This document shows positions 34,328-46,439 of a DNA stretch of 64,000 bases, in pieces. The stretch is from Haplomitrium mnioides (taxonomy: Eukaryota > Marchantiophyta > Haplomitriopsida > Calobryales), in contig JBNGIS010006389.1 of the NCBI GenBank assembly GCA_049999725.1, positions 62,001-126,000 on the forward strand, read 5' to 3'. A program made the translations under genes and the position numbers. Below the pieces are notes generated by a model, which was not told where the DNA came from, did no database searches, and saw nothing but the letters and a program-made list of their open reading frames with translations. Each line of letters starts with the position of its first letter. Within the stretch, counting starts at the first letter, position 1.

Positions 34328-36137
34328 ATGGTAAGCAAGGCCACAGAAGAGGATCTATCCAAAGAAGGGGTGGTGTCTGTCAATCAGATTGAGACAGTAG
34401 AGTACACTAAAACAAAGCCCAATCTGACAAATTCCATTGAAGATCTGGTAGAGGATGAGAACACTAAGGCCGGAAGAAAGGAGGGGTCCAAAGTGTCTCA
34501 TCGGATGCATGGGACAGATGCAGAGAAGTCCAACGAGTCTCCCCAGGTCAAAGGGAGGTTGCGATTGGTGACCTTGATGTAGGAGGAAGGTGTGTGTTGG
34601 AGAAACGAGGTGGGCACGGTGCAGGAATCCCAACACAAGCAATTGTTTGTCCAAGAGGGATGGACATTCCGCATAGGCTCTAAATTGCCCAAAGAATCGG
34701 AGCAAGCCATCACCCATCTCTTAATAAACTTCAGTGATGCTTTTGCTTGGAGTCACATGGATTTGAAGGGAGTCTCGAGGGAATTGGGGGAGGACAAGAT
34801 TGACTTAGAGCCCGCATCAATCCCTGTAAGACAGCGCCAATACAGAATGAACCTCTGATTCTCGTTGCTAGTGAAGGAGGAGATCGACAAGCTGTAGGAG
34901 GCATATTTCATCTACTCGGTGTTGAACAGTGAATGGGTGTCCCCACTAGTGGTGGTACCCAAGAAAGTCGAGCACAATGGTGAACAGAAAATCCGAGTGT
35001 GTCAGGATTTTTGGAAGCTCAATGAGGCCACAAAGAAGGACCACTACTTGTTGCCCTTCACGAACGGGGTGCTGGATTTGGTGGCAGGGTAAGAGGTCTA
35101 TAGCTTCTTGGATGGATATTTTGGGTACAACCAGATTTGGATCCAGGAGAAGGATCAGCTGAAGATGACATTCACCACAGAATGGAGGGTGTTTTCCTTC
35201 CAAAGGATGCCATTCGGACTATACAACGCACCAGGAACTTTTCAAAGAATGATGATGAACATCTTCCATGATTACCTCAGGAAATTCTTGGAGATCTTCA
35301 TCGACGATTTCGTAGTGTATGGGAAGCTGTGTGATCACGAGCAAGATGTCAGGCTCACCCTCCAACGATGCAGAGAAACGGGGATGACATTACACCCAGG
35401 CAAGTGTTTCTTCTGGGTAAAGGAGGGGATACTTCTTGAACACAAGATTTCTAGTTACGACATCAAAGTAGACCAGGAGAAGATTGCCATTTGGATGAAT
35501 GTCTCATTCCCCACCAACTTGAAGGAGGTGCAAGGCTTCTTGGGGTGCGTGGGGTACTATAGAAGATTTATCCACTAGTTTGCCTCCGTGGCTTTACCTT
35601 TCACCCGGATGACCAAGGGGGGTAGCACATTTGAAGCCACCCCCGAAAGGCTGGCGAGCTTTACAGAGTTGAAGAGGAGATTGGCAAGCGCCTATGTTCT
35701 AGTGCCTCCCAGTTGGGGGAGAGAATTTCACGTTATGATTGATGTGTCTGGCTTCTGCATCGGAGCGGTACTAAGCCATATGGATGAGAAGGGCGAGGAT
35801 AATCTGATTTATTTTGCCAATAGACTACTAGCCCCAACGGAAAAGAACTACTTTGCTACTAATCAGAAAGCCTTAGGAATTGAAGAAATTCAGGAATTAC
35901 TTGTTGCATTACATGGTGATTTTTCACACCGATCACAATGCACTCAAGTATATGGTAAATAAACCGGATGTGACAAGTCAAATTGCGAGGTGGGTGCTTC
36001 TCCTGCAGGAGTTTGAATTTGAAGTGAGGATCAAACTATGGAGGAAGCACAACAATGTTGACTTCTTCTCCCAAATTGCTATGCCAATCAATCAGGAGGA
36101 GGTGAACAATGCATTCACGGATGAGGACCTATTCTAA
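34328..36137 (+). pseudogene. Gypsy-B reverse transcriptase and RNase H
   Basis: After an acidic linker (34328-34582), RT starts near 34700 with FAWSHMDLKGVS. It continues through VSPLVVVPKK, KLNEATKKDHYLLPF, YSFLDGYFGYNQI (motif A, near 35100), MPFGLYNAPGTFQRMM (motif B) and the catalytic box FIDDF near 35299-35313. The connection block FLGCVGYYRRFIH ends at a TAG (35576-35578). RNase H runs from 35588 (FHVMIDVSGFCIGAVL) and shifts frame near 35880 into TDHNALKYMVNKPDV and ARWVLLLQEFEFEV. Other stops: 34580 TAG, 34856 TGA, 34895 TAG, 35090 TAA. It synthesises element DNA and removes the RNA strand. Confidence 0.9.
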
Positions 36138-37390
36138 GTGAAAGTTGAGAGGGCCATGGATTATGCTGCCGTAACAGAATTCCTCCTTTCAGCTCAAAGT
36201 TTTAAAGGCAGCAGTAGAAAAGAAGCTACCATGTTCCTCCGGAAGATGAAGCCATACCTGTTGATAAAAGGAGTGTTGCACAAGTGGGGTTACGATGGAA
36301 TGATTAGACGATGCCTAGAGCGGGATCAATCCATAGTGGTGATGCATGCCTTGCATGGAGAGGAGGTGGGGGGCCATTTTGCAGCAGATGCCACTATAAG
36401 AAAGATTTTGGATGCAGGGTACTAGTGGCCCACACTGCACAAGGATGTGCACTTCTGGGTGAAGAGGTGCAACATATGCCAGAGAATGAGGAGGCAAGCA
36501 ACTAACCAGGATCATCCCTTGGTCCCCATTATTCCCCTGACACCCTGTGAAAAGTGGGGAATTGATTTCATCGGCCCGATTTCTTCATCCACCCGCAGGG
36601 GCAACATGTACATTCTGCTAGCTACGGATTATGCCATGAAATAGGTGGAAGCCAGAGCCACTCCGAAGGATGATGCCAAGACGGTGGCTGCCTTTCTATA
36701 TGAGTAGATGCTCCGTAGATTTGGGCCCCCGCTAGAGCTAGTGAGTGACCAAGGTATGCATTTCATCAACCAGGTAATCAAGAACCTAACTACAAGATAC
36801 ATGGTCAAGCGCCACCACACTACCGCTTATCATCCAAAAGCTAATGGGCTCGTAGAAAGGGCATACGGGATCATAGGTAAGATCCTCAGCAAAACGGTAG
36901 CCGCAAACAAGGCTGATTGGGATCTCAAGCGGCTAATAGCAACCTTTGCCTATAACCTGGCCTATAAGACCACAACTGGCCACTACCCCTATTTCTTGGT
37001 CTTTGGACAACATGCTCTGGTACCGATAGAGTATGAAGTGCCCACTAGAAGATTGTTGGAGGAGGGGAGAATGGCAGAGGATTGGAGCAAGACGGAGAGA
37101 TTATATTAGCTGGAAAGTTTGGAGGAAGCCAAGGGGCAAGTCTAGGGAAGGTTGGAGCACCGACAACGATTGCGGAAGCAACAACATGATAAGAGCCTGA
37201 AACCAACAGACCTCTGGTGTTGTTGTATGATAGCAGGTTTGTATACTTCCTAGGAAAGTTACACACCAGATGGATGGGCCCCTTTGTGTTGAAAAAATTG
37301 CATCAAAATGGGTGAGTAGAATTGGAAACGTTAGAGGGGAAAAAATTTGCTAATCGAGTGCATTTCGACCGCCTCAAAAGGTATGTAAAC
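36138..37390 (+). pseudogene. Gypsy-B integrase
   Basis: One frame holds the zinc-binding module (RDQSIVVMHALHGEEVGGHF, ending CNICQ near 36466-36480) and the catalytic core. The DDE residues are in GIDFIGP, VSDQGMHF and NGLVERAYG. A GHYPYFLVFGQ block follows, then a C-terminal segment (HTRWMGPFVLKKL, near 37264-37300) with a frameshift. TAG stops are at 36423-36425, 36642-36644, 36705-36707, 37107-37109 and 37143-37145. No chromodomain is seen. The Gypsy-A integrase is the close homologue. Confidence 0.9.
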
Positions 37391-37434
37391 CAATAGGGAG
37401 ATGGAGGAGGAGCGGGGGTGGTTTGATTAGGCAG

Positions 37435-37460
37435 GTGTGTGTGTGTGTGTGTGTGTGTGT
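37435..37460 (+). repeat. (GT)13 microsatellite
   Basis: Thirteen GT units in the non-coding tail between Gypsy-B integrase and its 3' LTR. Confidence 0.95.
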
Positions 37461-37607
37461 GAGTATGTTGGGTGTGTAAGTGTGGGGGAGTGTTTGTGAA
37501 ATTGCACTACAACAATCTTATATTTAGCCAAGCAGTGGCCACTGTGGAGGAGGCAACCAATAGAGTTGATGAACGGAGAAGGGTGTTTGCAAGGTCACTT
37601 CACACTT

Positions 37608-37617
37608 AAAGGGGGAG
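37608..37617 (+). other. Polypurine tract of Gypsy-B
   Basis: AAAGGGGGAG three bases before the 3' LTR start TGTCAACC. Confidence 0.85.
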
Positions 37618-37620
37618 TTA

Positions 37621-40470
37621 TGTCAACCAGTGACATGAGGCACTAAGGAATCGGAGGTGGCATTGGAACAATTTCTCTCTTGGAAGTGTTAAAGTACCTC
37701 GGAAGCACCGGGTCAACTTCAATTAGTGAGTATCAGTGGTTCGCCTAGATCCAAGGAGTGGAACGGGATCGTTTTGGAATGAGAAAAGGGAGTTTTGTCA
37801 GCCAGTGAGTGGGGAGACACCACTAAAATTTGACAGAAGTAGAAGAGAGCCTGCAAGTATCATCGAGATGCAGGAATCGAGGCCCGAGCAGGGAGGAACG
37901 GAGCACTCACGAAGGCAATCACTCGAGAGGAGGAAAGAAGGGCAACCTCAAAAGTGAGGGAGGAACGGGGACGAGTGGAGGAGGATCCGAGACACAGGGC
38001 GGAGATCGAAGAGCGACAACGGGAGGAGGGGACCATAGACAAGGAAAAACCACAGCACAAGTTTTCAGATGCAGCACACCAAAAGCAAAAATCAGGAAAA
38101 GAAAGGAGGGGGCCATGAACTTTGTAAGCAGCGACAATGTCGAGGATCAGAGGATGCTCTGATCCCTCATGTTCGCTTCCTTCATGGTTCCGAGGGCTTT
38201 TGTGGGGACGTGGCAGGTGCGGGAGTGTCCGAGGGCCTTTGCGGAAACGTGGCATCCTTAGAGGTGTTAAGGAGATTCAGCGGAGATGTGGCACGCGCGG
38301 AGGTGTTCGCGAGCTTTTGCAGAAACGTGGTGTCCTCAGAGGTCTCTAGGAGATTCAGCAAAAACGTGGTAGATGTGGAGGCATCCGGGATCTTCTTCGG
38401 AACCTAAGGTTAGCGTGACAGTGAAGCTTCTTCGTTGAAAACGATGTCTGACGGCGCTACCTAGGATATGTGGAACTCCGGAGGAGCCCGTAGGATTCCT
38501 TGAACTCCGGTCAACTGCGGAATTGCAGGTCAAAGGTGGCAGTCCAACTTCCCCATTGAAAACAACATCGGACGGCGCTACCTCGGACACATGGCACTTC
38601 GGAGGAGCCCATGGGATTCTTTGGACTCCGGTCAACTGCGGGACTGCGGGTCAAACGTGGCAGTCCAACTTCCCTATTGAAAACGACGTCGGACGGCGCT
38701 ACCTTGGATATATGGCACTCCAAAGGAGCCCGTTGGATTCTTCGGACTCCAATCAACTTCAAAAATGTCAGGTCAGCGCAGCGGTCCACCTTCCCCGTTG
38801 AAAACGGCGTCGAACGGCGGCCACGGAAGAAAGTCAACCTCAGAACTCAAGGTCCCATGGATCCTTCGGATTCACCAGTCCGTTGGAATCTTTGAACTTG
38901 GATTTGTGGTCAATTGCGGATCATGGTCAATGTGGTAGTCAAGCTTCCCAGTTGAAGACGGCGTCGAACGGCGGCCACGGAGGAAAAGTCAATAGCGGAC
39001 TCGATTTCGCGGGTATCTTCAGAATCCTAATTCGCGATATTCTTCAGACTCAGATCCACGGGATTTTTTGAACTCGGCTCCACGGGATTCTTTGGACTCA
39101 GATCCGTGGAATTTCTCGAACTCGACCTCATAGACCTTGGAACTAACCATTGTACTTGGATCTTTTTGCAAATAGACGGGACAGGTGTCACCATGTTCGG
39201 AGCCCGAGCCTAATGGAAACAACGACCTTTTCAAACGGGAAGGATTGGCAGGGGTGGAATCGCAAGGGGTATACATCGACAAGTTGTGACATTGAACAGG
39301 TTGATGTTGGTGTGCAAGCAAGCTAGAGACGCGCAAGCGATCTCAGGACAGGAAGACGCAATGAGGTTAGGCAGAAGGGATTCTAGTCAAAATTTACGTG
39401 AGGCGAGTGTACTTGTGCAGTGGGCTAGTAGGGGTGGAGGTGGACTGGAGAAGCACCAAGAATCACTAGGTGATCCAGGTGGACTCATCCTTGTGGGTGG
39501 ACCAATAGCGGAGGTGAATCGATACAGGAAATTGAAGGGGATCCGATCTGTTGAGAATTCGAGAGAGGCTACCAAGTGGGATCTTGAAGTCATCTTTGCA
39601 TCATCTATGCAAGTGCATCAAACTCAGAAGTGCTTGGAGTGCGCTCTGGTTTATCCTTTCAAGTGGAGCCAAGAAGAGGGTGGCTGCGTTAGTGCCCACG
39701 CACTACAGAGAATTTTTGTTCAAGGTTCGGAGGTGGAGTGAGTTGCCAGCAATCGAGAGGATTATCTTCCAAAGGTGGAAGTTAAGCAAATCCTCTTCCG
39801 AGCCTGAGGAAGTAAATCCACGGCTTCTCGCGAGGGAAGTTAAGAAATTATCTGGAAGAAGGGTGTGTGCATGAGAGAGGAAAGGAAGATGAGGTGGTAA
39901 GTTGAGGAGGGGAGGAATATGCTTGGGGGTTCAATCTTGGTGGCCATGTAAGGCCTATGATTTTGGTGAAGTGCAATGAATGTGTATGTTTGTAATTGTG
40001 TGTGAGTGTGTTAGTTAGATTTGAATTTTGTTGTATTGTATAAAAACCACTTAGGACTAGAAGCATACATGGAATCTATTTGTTCAAGTCTTGAGGCAGC
40101 CCTGCAAAGGGGTTGTCAGATCCTTGGGCATTTTTCCGTGATACTTGGGATACTACATTTTGCTCCTGATTTATATACAAAGTGGTTGGGTCCAGATTTG
40201 GGAACCCTGAGTTATATTGCATATTACCACAAGAGTATTTGGGTCCTTGTGTATGTATGTTCTGGCCTTGTGTGTGGATGAGCGGCTGGATGGCTGAAGT
40301 GATTGTTGAGGTGAGGAAAGGCTTGTAAGGCAAAGAGGGATCCCTTAAAGTCTCAAAGTGATAATTGGATAGAGGCCATCTCACAAAAGAACCTATTGCC
40401 CCTGTTTTTGTCTTCCCCTACCTTCCAAGTGGCACTTGTAAAGGTTAAGGCCTGAAGGAGAGGAGTGAGA
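37621..40470 (+). repeat. 3' LTR of Gypsy-B
   Basis: 2850 bp, TGTCAACCAGTG to AGGAGTGAGA, then the GTACC duplication. It has the same internal order as the 5' LTR: ACGTGG-type motifs at 38208, 38247, 38286, 38325 and 38364 (exact 39 bp steps), the approximately 115 bp array, the 24 bp array, a hairpin block at 39690-39705 and TATAAAAA at 40039. Confidence 0.92.
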
Positions 40471-40475
40471 GTACC

Positions 40476-41180
40476 TTTTTGCAAAGAGTACATTGACATG
40501 TTGTTGGATAAGTAACCTAAATCAAACAAAGAGAATGCTGAAAACTAAGACCTGAAGTTGATGAAGTGCGCTATCTAAAAAAAAAAAAAGGTTCACCAAC
40601 CTACATAAACAAGAACATGAGCTTGCAATGTGAAGATTGAATGAAGACAAAGAGCAAAACTAAGAAGTGATAAACTTGAGAAGGGAGTTACTCGACCAAA
40701 TATCTCCGTACCTTACATATTATACTACAACATAGTTGAAGAAGACAAGTGAGCAAACAAGGCTTGTTTATCAAGCAAATTGGAGTGAGTGCTCTCTCTT
40801 CTGAGAATACAAAATAACAATTGACATTGTAGAGAAAGGATTTGCAATCTGAAGACAAGAAATGAAGCATGTAAAGAAACCAAGTACAATTTTATAAGTA
40901 AATTGTTGAATTGAAGCTTGTTGATGTTACATAATATACGTGTTGTTGAGACACTTCAAAGTTATAGATGTTGATTGAAGATTGTTGAATCAACATCAAC
41001 CTGCAACAACAAATATTTTCATACCTTCTCTACAACAACTCGGTAAGGAAAGTCAATGTTAGCAACATATATATGTGCTATTTTCAATAATGAAAAATTA
41101 GAGAGATCAATTCAACTTCAAGAAAACAAAATTCTTTGTAATTCCAATAGTTGCTATTTCATATCTTGAGTATTGAAGTT
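40476..41180. other. Unassigned sequence between Gypsy-B and Copia-2 gag
   Basis: AT-rich, with an A run at 40579-40591. It probably includes the leader of Copia-2, but I cannot see an LTR or a primer-binding site. Confidence 0.4.
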
Positions 41181-42030
41181 CTGAAATCTAACATAACAAA
41201 GGAAAAGCTAAACTTCAAGCCATTGATTATAGATTGAGAAAATTACTTCTCTTGGTCATTGGATGGAGTAGCCGATTTGGTCTCTAAAGATTTATAGAAC
41301 ACTATTCTCATTGATGATGGCATCACTGCCCAATAGAAAGCTCAAGCGCTAGTCTTTCTAAGGCATCACTTGACTGATCCTTTTTAACTCATACCTTAAT
41401 GAGGGTAATCCTTGAATTTTGTGGGAAAATGTCATAGACAGATTTGACTATATGAAGATAATACACTTGTAAGAGGCCAAATATTACTAGGTTAATCTGA
41501 GAGTTCATGATTTCACTTTCATTGCAAAATACAATAGTGAACTCTTTATAATTACATCATAGCTCAGCTTATGTGGACAACGAGTTGATGATGAGGAGCA
41601 AATAAAAAAAACTCTATCTACTTTCCATCCTACTAACATGATTATGCAACAAGAAATGTTACTAGTAATCTCCAAGACAAGACCTCTTCACACATTACTC
41701 ATAACACAACCCTCTCAAGTTCATTACTCTATACCTTTCAATATAAGAGTCACTTCCAGTAGAATAGCTAGATTTGCAAATGGAAACAAATTTTGAGAAT
41801 ATGAAGATTTCCTAATACACACAAAAGACATGTATTCATGGGGAGAGACAAAAGGTCATAATATTCGTAGCTAGCCTTATATAAGAGGATACAGAGGAAG
41901 CTCACCGCCTGCTGATAACAAGTGTGCACTAAGTACTAGTAATCCTCTTACAACAATTACAATTTCAGATGTGATGCACAAGGACACACCCAACAAAAGT
42001 GTAAAACCCTTATATGTCTAGTTTCTTTAT
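41180..42030 (+). pseudogene. Copia-2 gag remnant
   Basis: Recognisable blocks in order: AQALVFLRHHL near 41340, FIAKYNSELF near 41520, then LCGQRVDDEEQIKKTLSTFH near 41570-41630, typical of copia Gag (UBN2). The second half of a zinc knuckle (CDAQGHTQQKCKT) lies near 41968-42006; the first Cys pair is lost. Stops are frequent. Confidence 0.75.
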
Positions 42031-42739
42031 GTAACTAGAGTAAGTAGAACAACATACAATTTCAAACTCATGGCATGTTTTTGGAAAAAGAAGAGACTCT
42101 GAGTGATTATAGTGTGAATGACATTGATCTGCTAGAGAACCACATGATCAATTACATTTCTCATGTCCTTCTTCTTGAGGATAAAAAAACTTGTATTGTG
42201 TATAGTAGAAGTACTTATACTATTTTGAAATACATATCACACTTCTGAAAGATTGCACCATCAAGTTGACAAATGATGACAATCATAGGAAGTAATCAGA
42301 TTGAAGAAGGATATGGACCTATGAAAATGTTTTTGCTGCATGCAAAAATCCTAAATATTATGTCTTCTATATATGTGCATAGCGCAATTATGAACTAAAT
42401 AAGTTTCACAGACATATGTGACAATGGTTTTCACATTCGTACAAGCACATGTAGAGACTAGAAAGTCTTACATAATTTGTAGAAGACTCGTGATGAAGAC
42501 ACAAAAATAAAAGAAACACTCTTTGCTTACGTGTTTGGATTCTGTGTTGCAAAAATATATATCTTTCATATCCATGCACCACAAATCGATCAATCAGATC
42601 TGTGATACAAACATTTGGGACATTTGGGCACAAATATATTCCATAATCAAATGAAAGTGACCCAGAAAGTTTCACTTACATAAGCGTCCAACTGACTACA
42701 AATTGTGTATCATTTGCTATCATTGAAAGTTGGTCCTTA

Positions 42740-43500
42740 CCCAAATTCATTGAGAGAACCCATGCTGATGTATGTGGTCTTATAGACACACTAGGTAGAC
42801 TTTTTTAATACTTTTGGTTATTATATGTGCTTTTTCAAAGAGATCACTAGTGTTTTTACTTTCTACTCAGTAGCTAGTCTTTCTTATAGTTCTCACACAT
42901 ATTATGAAATTGAAAGCTCAATTTCTAGATAACCATATCAGAATTCTAAGAGTTGAAAATGCGGAAGAGATTACTTCTAAGACTTTTTACAACTTTTGTA
43001 TGACCACAAGCATAGATATCCATTACTCAATGGTGCATATCTATTTTCAAAATGGCATTGGTAAACGAGTAATACAAAACCTATAGATGATTGCAAGACA
43101 CATACTAATGCAAACCAAATTTATGGTTTCAGCTAAGGGTCATGCAATATTACATTCTCACCTACTCTTACAATATTAACCATCGTCTTTTAATACCTTG
43201 ATCCTCACCAACTTGCCTTGTGGGCTACTCTTGACCAATCTCACTTGCATATTTTTGGATGCCAAGTCTTGGTTTCTATCATGGGAACAAGAAGTACTAA
43301 GATGGGTTTTCAAATACTGAAAGACAAATATATAGGATATAATTCTTCTTGAATTATACACTATCACAAACCCTCTACAATAGAGATATTTCAAGCGAGA
43401 TTTGCACACTGTCATTCTATAAGAACATATTTCCATCTTTATTTGAGGAAAAAAAAACAAATTATCCTCAATACCAAAAGAACTACATTGGGTGACATCA
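42740..43500 (+). pseudogene. Copia-2 integrase core remnant
   Basis: HADVCGLIDT near 42758-42790 marks the first catalytic Asp region. KLKAQFLDNHIRILRVENAEE (in an open frame from 42904) is the second, where Asp has become Glu. VHIYFQNGIGKR marks the Glu region, now altered, followed by GHAILH near 43139. The sequence is degenerate throughout and not functional. Confidence 0.75.
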
Positions 43501-44049
43501 TCCACTATATGGAATGATCATTGAACAAGGTAATATAAGGATGAAATCAACAGATTATTGCATTTGACTAAGTCAATCAAACAATTACTAGACTCATTTA
43601 ATGAGATTGCAAAGGTGACTAGCTCACACATACCTACTAGAAATGTCCTGGCACAATTGCAAGAGTTGACAAACCAGCAATGTTTTAGCTCCTAAGGATA
43701 AAGAAAGAGTGCCTTGTAGCTGTGAAAGAGTCTTAACCTTTCGACTAGAAGGATACTTCCCACTACCAATGTGCTATCGTTATCTATTACACCTATATCT
43801 CAACTAACTATTGCTCTTTTGGATTCCTAGAGAGTGAAGAAATTTTTATTCACTCTATGAATATTGAGACCGTCTGGCAAAGAGAGAGTGTACAAATAGA
43901 TGATCATTTTGCTTTCATGATTTCTCAGAATATTTCTAGCATTCCACCCGATCCAAGATTTGTCAAAGAGGTAGAAGACAATTTTGGTTGATAAAAATGA
44001 GAAAAGAAATAAATTTTTGATTGGATTAAATGACTTGTAGTTTCAATGC

Positions 44050-44654
44050 CTTCTAGCGCCTACTTGATTAGATATCGGTGGATATTTGTTAAATACGTAA
44101 TGCTAAAGGCAAAAGTTTTGGATATAAGAAATGTCTTGTAGCCAAGAGCTATACACATATGTATAAGAGATACTTTGATTTTACATACACCTCTATTATG
44201 GCTTTTTTAACTTATAGTTGCTTAGTTGGCTTTTCTTTAGGAAATGAGCTTATTGCACATTAGATGGATGTAGTGCCATTATAACTTTATAGACTATTAG
44301 ATACCCATATCTATATGAAAGAACCATGGCAACTCATTGCCTGAAATATCTATTATATTCAAGAGGAGCATGTCTACAAAGGGAAACTTTAGAGCGACAT
44401 ATCTAGTTCTACACCTCCATCCATAATGAGGCATAGGGCAGTGAGTATCCGGCAAGGACCTTTAGTCCATTAGATGCATGTGCTAGTAAGTGGACGTTTA
44501 GCCCCTCTTGTGCATCAACCCATACCTTTGACCAACGATAGATATGTTGTCCTCATCATGAGATCTATTTATAGACCTAAGCAAAGCAATTGCATATGGT
44601 ATAAAAGATTTCAAGAGGAGATGTTTTCACCATGAAGACATAGCACCATGTTTA
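44050..44654 (+). pseudogene. Copia-2 reverse transcriptase, N-terminal half
   Basis: Copia RT blocks follow KWxFVKYRNAKGKSFGYKKCLVAKS-type sequence near 44070-44150, then a Met-Asp-Val-Val block near 44265. 44420-44650 aligns with bases 20-255 of Copia-1. Stops and frameshifts are common. The domain is cut by G2 just before the part encoding the catalytic box. Confidence 0.75.
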
Positions 44655-46431
44655 CACTCAACTAGTTGGGAACAAGGTCACTTCAAATTTTTTCAATTTT
44701 GATCTGTATGATGTGTTTGTGATTTACCAATGACATACTTTCTAGCTCGAAGTGCCGAATGATATCAAGCGAGAACAAAGGACCAAGGTTGGGCGACGGA
44801 CAACTTGGGCACTGGATTGCCACGTCTGATTCATGATAGAAGAGCCCAAGGCGATGCTCACTGGATGGCGCAGCCCAATTTTCCCAAGAGGAGCTTGGGA
44901 AGTCATGATCTAGTTCTTTTTGCATGACTGTCAAGCAAGGGGTGTCGTAGGGGTCGATCTTAAGGCAATGTCATGGAGAGGTGGTCGCGAGGCAATCCTT
45001 AAAGGGAGAAAGGGGCCCCAAACTGATGTAGGTCATACAAGGGTGATCAAGGAGACCAAAAGGTGGGATGTAGTCTCCAAAGATTATTAATAAAAGGAAT
45101 TTATAAATCACAATGTAATTGCATGGCTTAGAGAGGTAAAAGAAAAAATGAACGAAGCGTTTAAGGAGAAAAGTTAACGATGATGACAACAATGACGATG
45201 ACCAACGACACCAAAGGTCTAGTACGAGAAATACAAAAGGCGACGAAAATGGTGACAATGGCATTAATGGCAAAATAACAACAACATGGGCAAGCAGCGA
45301 GGGACAGAGAGGGTGACACGTTATCAAAATTGAGAGCAGCGGCGTGCCAATGATTTCCACTCGAAAAGGTAGGTGCGATCACGTGAGTTCTCCTTTATTT
45401 TTTTTATTGCGAGGCATACAAGTAGTAGTGGGAAAGATTTGGCACACTTGTTGGAGGTGGCACAAAAAGTTGCTTTATTATAACTCCACGATAAATTCAT
45501 AAGCCATCGAGAACAACACTAATAGAGCACCAGAAAAAACCCGACTGCCAGATCAACTCATGGGGGAATTCCAAGCAGGGCCTAAAGAACACAACCGATG
45601 AGGGGGAGAGTCGCACGAGCAACAAAAATGTGAGGGGCCAAGAATATATATAGGCCATGACGGAAGGAGGGTGTCAGCAGAACATTCCTATGTAAAACAA
45701 GGCTAGGGAAGAAGTATCAGTAGGAGCACTATGGGCTGGGTTGATCCACACATAGGAGCCAGGGGAGCATCACCACTAGAATATGGGCAAAATGCAGAGT
45801 CAGATCAACCATGAGATAGTAGCACCAAAGTGGTGGTGAACTCCATCTCCCTAGCTTGGGAGTACGAAATCCAAGCCCTCAAAATGATGGAGGTTAATCT
45901 ATCTATTTTGTGTGTGTGGGTGTGAGAGTGTGGTTGTGAGCAACATAGGACGGCGGCATCGACAACAACAAGTGACGGCTACAAGGTGGACTAGGAAGCA
46001 AGGTGGATAGTGCATTGGCAAGGTACCAACACCCAACTACATGAGGTTGGATCTATGAGGATGGACGACACCAAGGGTGAAGATATGTGAACACACCTAC
46101 CTAAATTGTTTGATTAGCTTAGGCAATAGTAGAAGAGTTGTGAATTTCATAGATTAATACATAAACATATAAATATTGCATTTTAAAAACAAGGCATTTC
46201 AAACCTCTAAAGCCCTTAGAGGGATCAAAGCTCAAACTTTTCAATAAAAAGGGCATGAAATTGACATCCATTGGTCAAGGTCTAGACACTCAATGGTGAT
46301 GGGTAGTAGAAGTGGAACAGCGCAAGACTGGTCCCTCCCACCAAAAAGAACCCTTTCAGAAACTTAATTCGGCATTAAAGAGGGGTGCTTGGGGTTGTTG
46401 TTGACTTAGCACCTAGGAACTCAGGTCGACA
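44655..46431 (+). repeat. G2: gypsy LTR-derived insertion in Copia-2 RT
   Basis: Copia-2 coding similarity stops near 44655 and resumes near 46436. The insert's last 600 bp match 4780-5317 (G1), including CTGGTCCCTCCCACCAAAAA and the terminal GTCGACA at 46425-46431. 44760-44850 shows a weak copy of the LTR tandem theme. The left edge and target duplication are unclear. Short minus-strand frames at 44971-45382 have no recognisable product. Confidence 0.7.
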
Positions 46432-46439
46432 TTTTTTTT

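Larger units (their letters stand above)
29860..40470 (+). mobile_element. Gypsy-B: complete 10.6 kb Ty3/gypsy element, GTACC duplication
   Basis: The LTRs are 29860-32751 and 37621-40470, flanked by GTACC at 29855-29859 and 40471-40475. The interior of about 4.9 kb carries gag, protease, RT, RNase H and integrase in gypsy order. The protease turn (LVDGG...GVNIM), the RT style (YSFLDGYFGYNQI) and the very long LTRs point away from chromoviruses; I do not name the clade. It has at least 11 in-frame stops, most of them TAG, one clear frameshift near 35880, and no Gag zinc knuckle, so it is not autonomous. LTR identity by eye is about 90 %. Confidence 0.93.

Noticed and set aside
44971-45382. 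Hydrophobic minus-strand frames resembling a membrane protein
   Set aside because: Low-complexity (GATGACNACNA-type repeats on the plus strand) inside an LTR-derived insertion, with no start context or homologue.
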